From Pantoea sp. At-9b (GTDB taxonomy: Bacteria; Pseudomonadota; Gammaproteobacteria; Enterobacterales; Enterobacteriaceae), in NCBI RefSeq assembly GCF_000175935.2, contig NC_014837.1:3720001-3784000 (forward strand): a stretch of DNA of 64,000 nt. The letters run 5' to 3'. Of the stretch, positions 57,474 through 64,000 are shown piece by piece. A model generated the notes under the pieces. That model saw nothing but the letters and a program-made list of their open reading frames with translations, ran no database searches and was not told the DNA's origin. The stretch's first letter is position 1, and each line of letters starts with the position of its first letter. Both the position numbers and the translations under genes were made by a program.

Positions 57474-57662
57474 CTACTCCAACTGGTTCATTGAGCGGCT
57501 GTATTCATGATTGCGAAGGCGTGCCATAAGCTCATCAGTCAGCTCTGCAACCCATTCGATAGCCATGCTCTTTTCCGATTCAGTGCAGTCACTCAGAGCA
57601 ACAAGTTTTAGAAATAAATCAATACGCTGGAGCTTGACCGACTCCAAAAGAAAATCCTGCAT
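57474..57662 (-). CDS. Small LexA-controlled protein, candidate antirepressor
   Basis: 62 residues, helical, acidic overall (MQDFLLESVKLQRIDLF start). The ATG at 57662 has AGGAGGG. A canonical LexA box lies 24 bases upstream. It sits between A and cos, where phage 186 encodes the SOS-induced antirepressor Tum, so a similar role in prophage induction is inferred. I cannot assign it to a family from sequence alone. Confidence 0.7.
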   Translation of the reverse strand: MQDFLLESVKLQRIDLFLKLVALSDCTESEKSMAIEWVAELTDELMARLRNHEYSRSMNQLE

Positions 57663-57685
57663 GTTCCCTCCTTCCGTCACAATAA

Positions 57686-57701
57686 CTGTATATGCGTACA
57701 G
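57686..57701 (-). promoter_or_regulatory. LexA box (SOS operator)
   Basis: CTGT-ATATGCGT-ACAG, a perfect CTGT-N8-ACAG within AACTGTATAT...ACAGTATA. It overlaps TATACT/TATACA -10-like hexamers upstream of the 62-codon gene, so LexA would block its transcription until DNA damage. Confidence 0.85.
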
Positions 57702-57764
57702 TATATAAAACCTGACACAATGTGAAACTCTTTTTTATCTTTCAATGGGATTGGCCCGATAAGC

Positions 57765-59774
57765 TCACCGCTCCCATGCTGCCTCCTGCAATCTGCCGTT
57801 TTGGTAGAAAAGCCGTCGACTGGCACCTGCATTCAGGCTACAACCTCTGGAGAGAAGGCTGATTTCCTCTTCATTCCCCTCAAAACCTCGCGCTTTTAGT
57901 TCCATCTCTAACCGTCGGCGCTGCGGCCCCGTACAGTTATTGACAGAACTCCAAGGGGCGGCGATGCCGCCAGAAGGGCCAGCCTCCGCTGACGCGTCGG
58001 CCAATTTGGCAACCTTTTCCCACTTAACCAGACGGGTGAACACTTCAGAGTCATGAATATGAGGCGAGTAAATCCCCTGCACGCGCTGCACGTCTTCGGC
58101 GTAGTCGTTGCCCATTTCGGTGATTTCATAACAAAGGCGGATCACTAAATCCTCCCGCGCTACCAACGGGCCGCCCTGCGCCATCGTGTAAGATGCCCAG
58201 CAGCTCGCAACCGACGCCGAAGCCAGAACCGCATCCATCTTTGCGTTAGGCAACCGGATATCGCCCAGGCGGCGCAGTTCGCGCCATACCGTGACCGGCG
58301 CACCGCCAATCTGCTGAAACTGTCGAATACGCCAGCGTGACGCCCATGCGCAAACAGCCTTTGCCATTTCACGCATATCCGCGCCGGTTTCATCGTCCTT
58401 TTCACCCTCCATTGCATAACCGTCGATATTTTTGGAAATGTATTTGGCGATATAGCCTGTTGCGCTGCCCTTCGTGGGGTCGATAGGTTCAGCATGAAAA
58501 CGGGCTTTCAGCGCCTGCGGCGTGGTTAGCTCTTTACTGTCTTCCTTACAGGCATAGTGAAGCATGATCTGCTGCACGCGCTCACGGTGTTCCGGCAGCA
58601 TGAAAAGCAGCATGTGCCAGTGTGGCGTGCCATCGTGGTGAGGTTCTACGACACGGAAACCAAAGACGTGAATGTCCTCGCGCGCTATCGCAGCACGAAT
58701 ACGTGACCAGACGCGGCACAGATAACGCTGTGTGTCCCGTGGGCTTGAGCCATTCCATTTAGAGATAAAGCCACCCTGGCTATATACCGAGTGATAACGC
58801 GATGGGGCGGTCAAAGTGTAGAACTCCCCCACACAGCCAGTTTCGTTGGCTATGTCCTCAAAACCGCGCATTCTGGTCATCAGTTCACGGCGACGCATGG
58901 CCGGATTCGCGGTGCTACGGTTAACCATTTCATCAAGTGCAATGCGGTCGCCGGTTTCTTCGTTCACCAAGTCAAAGCGTTTAAAAAACTCACGGTTACG
59001 CTTCTTCTGTTCAACCCATTCCGCCAGGGTGCCGCGCGAGACATAAGGCGAAGCAGATTTCTGCACCTGCCCAACCGCAATCGCCATATGTTCCCGTTGC
59101 AGATCGCGCATCTGTTTCAGACGTCCACGCCACCATTCCGGTGCCATCATGCGTAGCAAACCGGATTGCGATTTGCGCAAAGGCAAATCACCTTTGCAGC
59201 CTTTAAATTCGGCCCAGTATGGCGGCTGCGTTCCCGTCAGTGTGGCCAGCTCTGCCACATATCGATAAGCCACACAGGTAACGGTCTGTTCATCGGTTTC
59301 CTTTGGCATAGAAACCTTATCGACAAACTCAGCCAGACTGAGCGACAGGAACGAAGCTACTTTATAAGCGAGATCCCGAACATCCTGACGGTCCAGCGTA
59401 GGCAGGCGATCAAGCTGTTTAATAAAGGGGAGTTCATGCTGTGCAGCGGCATCCAGACGATAACGACTGCGGACAAACTGAAGGCGTGGCAATACACTCT
59501 GGCCGATAGTCTGGCGTAGAAACGCATTGGCACGGCGTCGGCCATTGTTACCTGAGAGGATGCGGGTATAACGATCAGCAAAGTATCCGGCCAGATAGTC
59601 CGGCATATCGTGCAGATATTGACTGCGCCAACTGTGATCATCAGGATTGACGTTCCACAGACGACGCTCAGATAGGGACATATCCGCCGGGGCAGACATA
59701 CCAAAAAAATCACGCCGTTGCTGGTTAACGGCGTGGTGTTCACCAGTAAGTAAGCCGGAAAGAGACTCAGCCAT
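57765..59774 (-). CDS. A: Replication initiation protein gpA
   Basis: 669 residues, P2 gpA/phage replication endonuclease family. The HUH motif is GTPHWHMLL (H385, H387) and the paired tyrosines are Y441 and Y445 in TGYIAKYISK, nearly the P2 positions (450/454). It nicks ori and drives rolling-circle replication. I start at the ATG at 59774, which overlaps the end of the preceding gene by eight bases; the frame extends to 59861 inside that gene. The origin should lie inside this gene. Confidence 0.95.
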   Translation of the reverse strand: MAESLSGLLTGEHHAVNQQRRDFFGMSAPADMSLSERRLWNVNPDDHSWRSQYLHDMPDYLAGYFADRYTRILSGNNGRRRANAFLRQTIGQSVLPRLQFVRSRYRLDAAAQHELPFIKQLDRLPTLDRQDVRDLAYKVASFLSLSLAEFVDKVSMPKETDEQTVTCVAYRYVAELATLTGTQPPYWAEFKGCKGDLPLRKSQSGLLRMMAPEWWRGRLKQMRDLQREHMAIAVGQVQKSASPYVSRGTLAEWVEQKKRNREFFKRFDLVNEETGDRIALDEMVNRSTANPAMRRRELMTRMRGFEDIANETGCVGEFYTLTAPSRYHSVYSQGGFISKWNGSSPRDTQRYLCRVWSRIRAAIAREDIHVFGFRVVEPHHDGTPHWHMLLFMLPEHRERVQQIMLHYACKEDSKELTTPQALKARFHAEPIDPTKGSATGYIAKYISKNIDGYAMEGEKDDETGADMREMAKAVCAWASRWRIRQFQQIGGAPVTVWRELRRLGDIRLPNAKMDAVLASASVASCWASYTMAQGGPLVAREDLVIRLCYEITEMGNDYAEDVQRVQGIYSPHIHDSEVFTRLVKWEKVAKLADASAEAGPSGGIAAPWSSVNNCTGPQRRRLEMELKARGFEGNEEEISLLSRGCSLNAGASRRLFYQNGRLQEAAWER

Positions 59775-60084
59775 TCTTAGCCTGAGATTTTGCCAGTTCC
59801 AACAGTGCAAACTCGGCCAGTTCGGCAATGCGGCGGGTTTCCGCCACAAAGCTCGTGACATTGTTCATCTGGCCCCTGAAAACCAACTGACCGATCACGT
59901 CTGAGGCCAGATCTCGGATTAGCAGAATACGGCTGTCATAGACAGCCATAGTGACCGGCACTTGCTCACGTACACCGTCAATCTCCTGCCAACCGGACTT
60001 TTCCAGCGCCAGCTTCTGCGGCTTACCTGGCTCGTTTGATTCCAGTGCTAGCACAGAGTAACTACTGTTGATAGACACTCTCAT
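59767..60084 (-). CDS. Phage early protein, unknown
   Basis: 105 residues (MRVSINSSYSVLALESNEPG; RRIAELAEFALLELAKSQ). This type of small protein stands directly upstream of A in many P2-like phages. No motif points to a function. Four-base overlap with the DksA-like gene upstream and eight with A. Confidence 0.75.
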   Translation of the reverse strand: MRVSINSSYSVLALESNEPGKPQKLALEKSGWQEIDGVREQVPVTMAVYDSRILLIRDLASDVIGQLVFRGQMNNVTSFVAETRRIAELAEFALLELAKSQAKNG

Positions 60085-60308
60085 GGCGCAGCCTTTTTAC
60101 AATGTGCACCTTTCAGCTCGCTGATTTCTTTGCAGGTGACACAAACTGAGACACCCGGCAGCGCACGACGGCGTGCTTCGGGGATCTCGTCACCGCATGA
60201 CAGGCAGAAAAATTCACTCGCCCCTGCTGGGCGTAATGTCGCGTTTGCGAGATTGCGCGCCAGCTCCTCCTGCACACGCTGCTGCACTAAATCCATTGAG
60301 TCAGCCAT
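60081..60308 (-). CDS. DksA/TraR-family zinc finger protein
   Basis: 75 residues, four-Cys zinc finger FCLSCGDEIPEARRRALPGVSVCVTCKE. Like TraR and P2 orf82 it lacks the long coiled coil of DksA but could enter the RNA polymerase secondary channel. One-base overlap with the next gene upstream. Confidence 0.9.
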   Translation of the reverse strand: MADSMDLVQQRVQEELARNLANATLRPAGASEFFCLSCGDEIPEARRRALPGVSVCVTCKEISELKGAHCKKAAP

Positions 60309-60535
60309 TAGTGCAGCTCATGAGACTGGTTTTCAAAACGCGTGGACTCTTTATCCAGCAGTTCAATAATTTCAGTCGCCGTTAGCTCTTTTTGGCGCGC
60401 ATGGATTGCAAGAGCAGCAAGACGAACAGAAACAGCCAGCGCATCATCACTACGCTGCTCACTCTTTGCTTTACTCAGTAGAACGTTGAGCGCGTCCTCA
60501 TCAGCTTTGAGTTTTCGGGTTTCGATATTTCGCAT
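60308..60535 (-). CDS. DUF2732 phage protein
   Basis: 75 residues, small helical protein (LLSKAKSEQRSDDALAVSVRLAALAIHA) of the DUF2732 family found in P2-like early regions. Function unknown. Confidence 0.82.
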   Translation of the reverse strand: MRNIETRKLKADEDALNVLLSKAKSEQRSDDALAVSVRLAALAIHARQKELTATEIIELLDKESTRFENQSHELH

Positions 60536-60604
60536 AATTCATTCTCCAGAATTTGGGCAAAAACATGCCCGGCGGGTTTACGCCATTTATTTGAGTTGGG
60601 TTAA

Positions 60605-60943
60605 TTAATTTGGAAGTGTCAGCTTTTTGGGAAATAAGCTCACGACTGCACGAAAGTGATTCATTGCTCCAATCAGCGCTGCTATCTCGTCACTCGTCAG
60701 CTCACTATATTCAACGCTGTGACGCTCTTTGCTGATATTCGCCAGGAAAAATAACGCACCCAGCGCACGGTTATTTTGTTCAAACTGTTGATCGCGTTTA
60801 TTACGCATATCGCTAATAAAACGCTTTAACTCATTACCGCAATCGCCATACATCATGGTGCGCAGCGCTGATATATGATTCAGCGCATTGGCACGCTGGC
60901 CGGCATTCATCTGAACAGTGATGTTTTCAGCTTTGTAACCCAT
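60605..60943 (-). CDS. DUF5347 phage protein
   Basis: 112 residues (NALNHISALRTMMYGDCGNELKRFISDMRNKRD; MNHFRAVVSLFP). Matches the DUF5347 family of P2-like phages; role unknown. Its ATG at 60943 has an AGGAAG box, and the gene overlaps the preceding one by 37 bases. Confidence 0.8.
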   Translation of the reverse strand: MGYKAENITVQMNAGQRANALNHISALRTMMYGDCGNELKRFISDMRNKRDQQFEQNNRALGALFFLANISKERHSVEYSELTSDEIAALIGAMNHFRAVVSLFPKKLTLPN

Positions 60944-61098
60944 GATTTTTGCTTCCTGTTTCCGCTTAAAACTGCCAGCAACTCGGCCTGAGAGTTTGCC
61001 GGATGCCAGCGCCTGCCCTGCTCACCCGCGATCCAACCGTGACCGTATGCATGGGACGGGCTTTGTCGTTTGAGAAGTGGTGCAATGGAAAAAGCCAT
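60907..61098 (-). CDS. fil: Fil-like protein (DUF2724)
   Basis: 63 residues: SIAPLLKRQSPSHAYGHGWIAGEQGRRWHP is the signature of phage filamentation protein Fil. In related phages its overexpression blocks cell division. It overlaps the DUF5347 start by 37 bases in another frame. Confidence 0.82.
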   Translation of the reverse strand: MAFSIAPLLKRQSPSHAYGHGWIAGEQGRRWHPANSQAELLAVLSGNRKQKSWVTKLKTSLFR

Positions 61099-61101
61099 GA
61101 T

Positions 61102-61611
61102 TCACCCCATGCCGATAGATGCACCAAGACCACTAAGCACATCAGCCGTTCCCGCCAATGCTGGGTTTGATTGAACACGCGCCTGGACTGCGAGAGCCGC
61201 TAACGTAAGACAGCGAATCCCAGCATGGACGTTCTGGACCAAGCTGCGACGACTTGCAGGCGTTAGTTTCTCCTGACTGACGACACCGGCGGCAAGCTGT
61301 CCGACTTCTGCGGTTGCCTTGAGCACATAATCGGGCAGATTTTCCTGCGCCATTTCATTCACCGGAACACATGGCAGGCATTGCAGTTGTGCCAGCGCGC
61401 CATCGACCAGCGTTGAATCTTCAGTGAGGTCAGTAAGAATCAGCATTTCGCGAACAGTAAGCTGGTGCACCTGATCGGGGTTCAGCTTATTGCTAATCGT
61501 TTGGGGATTAAGTCCCGCCTTTTTAGCCAGCTGGATGATGTTGTGCTTTGCGGAAAAAGCCCGGCACGCCTCATCAAAATGGCTATGTGTGGAAACACGA
61601 AAATCAAACAT
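61102..61611 (-). CDS. CII-family regulatory protein
   Basis: 169 residues, phage regulatory CII (CP76) family. An N-terminal HTH-like region (NIIQLAKKAGLNPQTISNKLNPDQ) is followed by helices. In 186-like phages CII activates cI transcription for lysogeny. It follows cox in the early leftward operon. Confidence 0.88.
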   Translation of the reverse strand: MFDFRVSTHSHFDEACRAFSAKHNIIQLAKKAGLNPQTISNKLNPDQVHQLTVREMLILTDLTEDSTLVDGALAQLQCLPCVPVNEMAQENLPDYVLKATAEVGQLAAGVVSQEKLTPASRRSLVQNVHAGIRCLTLAALAVQARVQSNPALAGTADVLSGLGASIGMG

Positions 61612-61645
61612 GATTATTCCCTTTCGTTATCCCAATATGGATACA

Positions 61646-61882
61646 TCAGGCTTGCATTGCGATTTCGCAGCCAGCTGCGGCTTCAATAATGAGAGCAACC
61701 ATGTTGATTTGGATAAGTTCGTTAACCCCCTCTTTCTTCCTGATTGGCAAGCGGTTTTCGCGGTACATCTGGCGGACAGTCCCTTCCTTGTAGCCAGTAC
61801 GGCGGCAGAACTCTTCCACAGTGATGTAGGGTTCAGAAATCACAAGATTGATTGATGGGCGCATTGAAAGTTTACGGGTCAT
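61646..61882 (-). CDS. cox: Cox-like excisionase/repressor
   Basis: 78 residues: PYITVEEFCRRTGYKEGTVRQMYREN is a MerR/excisionase-like winged HTH, with the C-terminal IQINMVALIIEA of the phage Cox family. Cox represses the lysogenic promoter and directs Int to excision. It is divergent from cI across an 89-base control region. Confidence 0.9.
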   Translation of the reverse strand: MTRKLSMRPSINLVISEPYITVEEFCRRTGYKEGTVRQMYRENRLPIRKKEGVNELIQINMVALIIEAAAGCEIAMQA

Positions 61883-61971
61883 GATGCAGTATCCTCTGTT
61901 GAGTTATAGCCAACTCTATTAATCACTATTAAACACGTCTTGATACGACGAGTGAATATTAGGATCACAAA
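61883..61971. promoter_or_regulatory. cox-cI divergent control region
   Basis: This short gap must hold Pe (towards cox) and Pc (towards cI and int). Inverted repeats that could bind CI or Cox are GAGTT-N6-AACTC (61901-61916) and TAAT-N4-ATTA (about 61919-61932). A TTGATA (61940-61945) may be a -35 for cI. Exact promoters cannot be fixed by eye. Confidence 0.55.
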
Positions 61972-62577
61972 TTGGAAAGGTCAACGAAAGATTTTACGAG
62001 TCGTAAAGCTCCAGCTTTACCCGTGGGTGGTAAAGATCCCATTGAACGTATCGTTCAAGCATATGGTTTTTCATCGCGTCAGGCCCTGTGCCGCCACTTA
62101 GATGTGTCACAAAGCACAATGGCGAACCGCATAATGCGTGGGAATTTTCCTGCCGATTGGGTTCTGATTTGTGCGATGGAGACGGGTACGTCTTTGGAGT
62201 GGTTAACTTATGGGCGTGGGGATTCTAACATCACAAATCAGGATAACCCATCAACTAAAATCGAACTCAAAAACATCACAAATGGGAAGTTTTCGTCATC
62301 CAATTGGGTTGAGTATGATGAACAGCTTCTGCAAGGTGAAATTCACGCACCGTTGCTGATCACATTTGAGAAACAGACGTACTTGGTTGATGAAACTGAA
62401 GCCGAAATCACTGATGGTTTATGGCTGATTGAGATTGATGGGCTTATCAGTGTGAAAGAGCTTTATCGCTTTCCCGGTGGACGTATCCGCGTCGAGAACG
62501 GCAAAGCATCGTTCGAGTGCAAAGCAGAAGAGATCAGAGTGCTGGGGAAGGTCGTCGCTCGCACTGAATATTTTTAA
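61972..62577 (+). CDS. cI: CI repressor
   Basis: 201 residues, CI-repressor family (PF07022-like): HTH in SRQALCRHLDVSQSTMANRIMRG with W-containing FPADWVLICAMETGTSLEWL, then a C-terminal dimerisation domain. The start appears to be TTG at 61972, with AGGA seven bases upstream; an in-frame stop lies four codons earlier and the first ATG would cut the HTH. A GTG about 17 codons in is the alternative. Encoded upstream of int on the same strand. Confidence 0.88.
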   Translation: MERSTKDFTSRKAPALPVGGKDPIERIVQAYGFSSRQALCRHLDVSQSTMANRIMRGNFPADWVLICAMETGTSLEWLTYGRGDSNITNQDNPSTKIELKNITNGKFSSSNWVEYDEQLLQGEIHAPLLITFEKQTYLVDETEAEITDGLWLIEIDGLISVKELYRFPGGRIRVENGKASFECKAEEIRVLGKVVARTEYF

Positions 62578-62585
62578 GGAAAGAA

Positions 62586-63617
62586 ATGGCTGTTAGTAAA
62601 TTACCCTCCGGCAAATGGCAGGCACAGGTTTTCCCCAGCGGACGTGACGGAAAGCGTATCCGTCGTCAGTTCGCGACAAAAGGGGAAGCTCTGTCGTATG
62701 AGAAATACGTAAAAGAACAGGCTCAGGATAAGCCTTGGCTGGGTGAAAAAGCGGATAAACGGCGGGTAATTGAGCTGGTTGAATTGTGGTTCAACACGCA
62801 TGGCATTACGTTAGCGGATGGTGAGAAGCGGAGAACCACAATGGCGTTCGCCTGCGAGGCGATGGGAAACCCACTCGCAACCGAGTTTAACGCGAAAATT
62901 TTTGCGTCTTATCGGGAGCAGCGGTTAAGCGGGAAGATAACCCGCTCCACCCGAGTGAAGACGGTAACGCCTCGCACGGTCAATTTGGAGCTGGCGTACT
63001 TTCGGGCGATGTTTAACGAGTTACGCCGATTGGATGAATGGACCGCACCGAACCCGTTAGAAAACGTGCGCGAGTTTAAAATCAGTGAATCGGAGATGGC
63101 TTATCTTACCATTGAGGAAATAAGAGCCCTCCTCGCTGAATGTGAGAATAGCCGTTCTAAAGATCTGACTACCATTGTGAAAATCTGCCTGGCAACTGGC
63201 GCACGATGGAGTGAGGCTGAAGGCTTAAAGGGGAACCAAATTCGCGCCGGTCAGATCATCTACGTGAAAACTAAAGGCAAGAAAAACCGAGCGGTGCCGA
63301 TAACTGAAAAATTACAGGCTGAACTGCCATCGAGCAGGAAAGCGCAACAGCTTTTTGCGACGTGCTATTCAGCTTTTAGAAAAGCTATGCAGAGGGCGGG
63401 TATCGAGACTCCTGCGGGCCAGTTGACGCATGTTTTGCGCCACACATTCGCCTCACACTTCATGATGAATGGTGGAAATATTCTTGTGCTTCAACGGATA
63501 TTGGGCCATACAGATATCAAGGTAACAATGCGCTATGCACATTTTGCACCTGATCATTTGGATGATGCAAAAAAACTGAACCCTTTAACTCAATTTTTAG
63601 TGATGGAAACGAAATAA
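62586..63617 (+). CDS. int: Tyrosine integrase, P2-type
   Basis: 343 residues. An N-terminal arm-binding domain (PSGKWQAQVFPSGRDGKRIRRQF), core-binding domain, and the catalytic residues R207 (TGARWSE), H282-x2-R285 (HVLRHTF), H308 (LGHTD) and Y317 (MRYAHF). It integrates and, with Cox, excises the phage. Eight bases after cI, as in P2 where both come from Pc. It is at the opposite end of the prophage from the tRNA, so it should adjoin attR. Confidence 0.95.
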   Translation: MAVSKLPSGKWQAQVFPSGRDGKRIRRQFATKGEALSYEKYVKEQAQDKPWLGEKADKRRVIELVELWFNTHGITLADGEKRRTTMAFACEAMGNPLATEFNAKIFASYREQRLSGKITRSTRVKTVTPRTVNLELAYFRAMFNELRRLDEWTAPNPLENVREFKISESEMAYLTIEEIRALLAECENSRSKDLTTIVKICLATGARWSEAEGLKGNQIRAGQIIYVKTKGKKNRAVPITEKLQAELPSSRKAQQLFATCYSAFRKAMQRAGIETPAGQLTHVLRHTFASHFMMNGGNILVLQRILGHTDIKVTMRYAHFAPDHLDDAKKLNPLTQFLVMETK

Positions 63618-63686
63618 AAAACACGAAAAATTAGCTGTACTGCCCCTCAAAGAAAGGAAAGCCTGCTCAATAGAAAATTTATTATT

Positions 63687-63692
63687 TATAAT
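63687..63692 (+). promoter_or_regulatory. Possible -10 for the terminal MBL gene
   Basis: TATAAT in an AT-rich stretch, 32 bases before the MBL start. No convincing -35 is visible. Confidence 0.3.
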
Positions 63693-63724
63693 GAAGAACA
63701 TATTAAAAACAAAAGGATATAGCA

Positions 63725-64000
63725 ATGAACAGATTTATTGCAATTAAGGTTGGAAAAGGGGATGCATTTTACTTAGAAAATAAGAATACAAGATTTTTAG
63801 TTGACGGCGGTGCAAGTAGAAAGAAACTCCCACCACTGTTATATTCAGCATCAACATCAAATGATGTCGATATTTTAGTATGTACGCATAGTGATGAAGA
63901 CCATGTAAATGGACTAATTGGTTATTTTGAAAGTAATAGATCGTGTGAAGAGGTGTGGTTACCCGGTAGTTGGACCTCTCGTCTCGAAGACATGATAAAT
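63725..64000 (+). CDS. Metallo-beta-lactamase-fold hydrolase, 5' part
   Basis: The first 92 codons; the gene leaves the window. FLVDGG followed by the metal motif THSDEDHVNG (THxDxDHxxG) identifies an MBL fold like that of ComEC-type and defence-associated hydrolases. AT-rich, with AGGA eight bases before the ATG. It lies beyond int, thus between int and attR if attR is further right: another cargo position. Partners are not visible. Confidence 0.82.
   Translation, partial: MNRFIAIKVGKGDAFYLENKNTRFLVDGGASRKKLPPLLYSASTSNDVDILVCTHSDEDHVNGLIGYFESNRSCEEVWLPGSWTSRLEDMIN

Larger units (their letters stand above)
30576..64000. mobile_element. P2-family prophage, right end outside window
   Basis: A complete set of P2-type late genes (Q, P, O-L, X, lysis, R-S, V-J, I, H, FI, FII, E, T, U, D, ogr), replication gene A, cox, cI and int occur in P2 prophage order. 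The left limit is inferred at the 3' end of tRNA-Ile2. No copy of the tRNA 3' end occurs in the 383 bases after int, so attR and any further genes lie beyond 64000. All head, tail and lysis genes look intact, so the prophage may be inducible. Confidence 0.88.

Noticed and set aside
63618..63724. attR directly after int
   Set aside because: No copy of the tRNA-Ile2 3' end or of the TGGCAGCA repeats is present; the right boundary must be outside the window.

Overview
The window joins a stretch of enterobacterial chromosome (about 1-30,575) to a P2-family prophage (about 30,576 to beyond the right edge). The chromosomal genes follow the E. coli mdaB-parE-tolC-ribB-glnE-cca-rpsU/dnaG/rpoD-mug-ileX neighbourhood almost gene for gene, with proteins close to E. 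coli length. zupT is absent between ygiD and ribB, and a tetR/SDR pair is inserted between mug and the tRNA. I infer a member of Enterobacterales, perhaps Erwiniaceae (Pantoea/Erwinia-like); no marker in the window fixes the genus.

Chromosome, left to right: the 5' end of a periplasmic PheC-like protein; mdaB-ygiN; a LysR regulator; the leftward nudF-yqiB-cpdA-yqiA-parE operon; tolC-ygiB-ygiC; ygiD; ribB under an FMN riboswitch; ubiK; hldE-glnE-ygiF leftward; ygiM and cca; uppP and folB; plsY; tsaD; the rpsU-dnaG-rpoD macromolecular synthesis operon; mug overlapped by a tetR; a divergent SDR gene; and tRNA-Ile2 (CAU), the likely phage attachment site.

Prophage: the order is ogr, D, U, T, E', E, FII, FI, small ORF, H, I, J, W, V, S, R, lysC, lysB, endolysin, holin, X, L, M, N, O (all minus), then P and Q (plus), a cos-like site, A, early genes, cox (minus), cI and int (plus). 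This is the P2 prophage map read in reverse. Late control is visible as TGT-N12-ACA Ogr boxes upstream of FI, V and between O and P. A canonical LexA box precedes a 62-residue ORF beside cos, suggesting an SOS-induced antirepressor.

The most interesting content is AT-rich cargo at several places in the phage: (1) between the tRNA and ogr, a BRCT protein and a two-gene YcaO cassette; (2) between S and V, a lone membrane protein on the opposite strand; (3) between Q and cos, an HNH nuclease with a sensor-like N-terminus, an AbiC-type protein, and a GNAT/PUA-like/ASCH operon; (4) beyond int, a metallo-beta-lactamase-fold gene cut by the window edge. Loci 2 and 3 each carry an AT-rich 3' end of the adjoining structural gene (S, Q), which looks like exchange by recombination inside conserved genes. 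attR lies outside the window, so the right limit and any further cargo are unseen.
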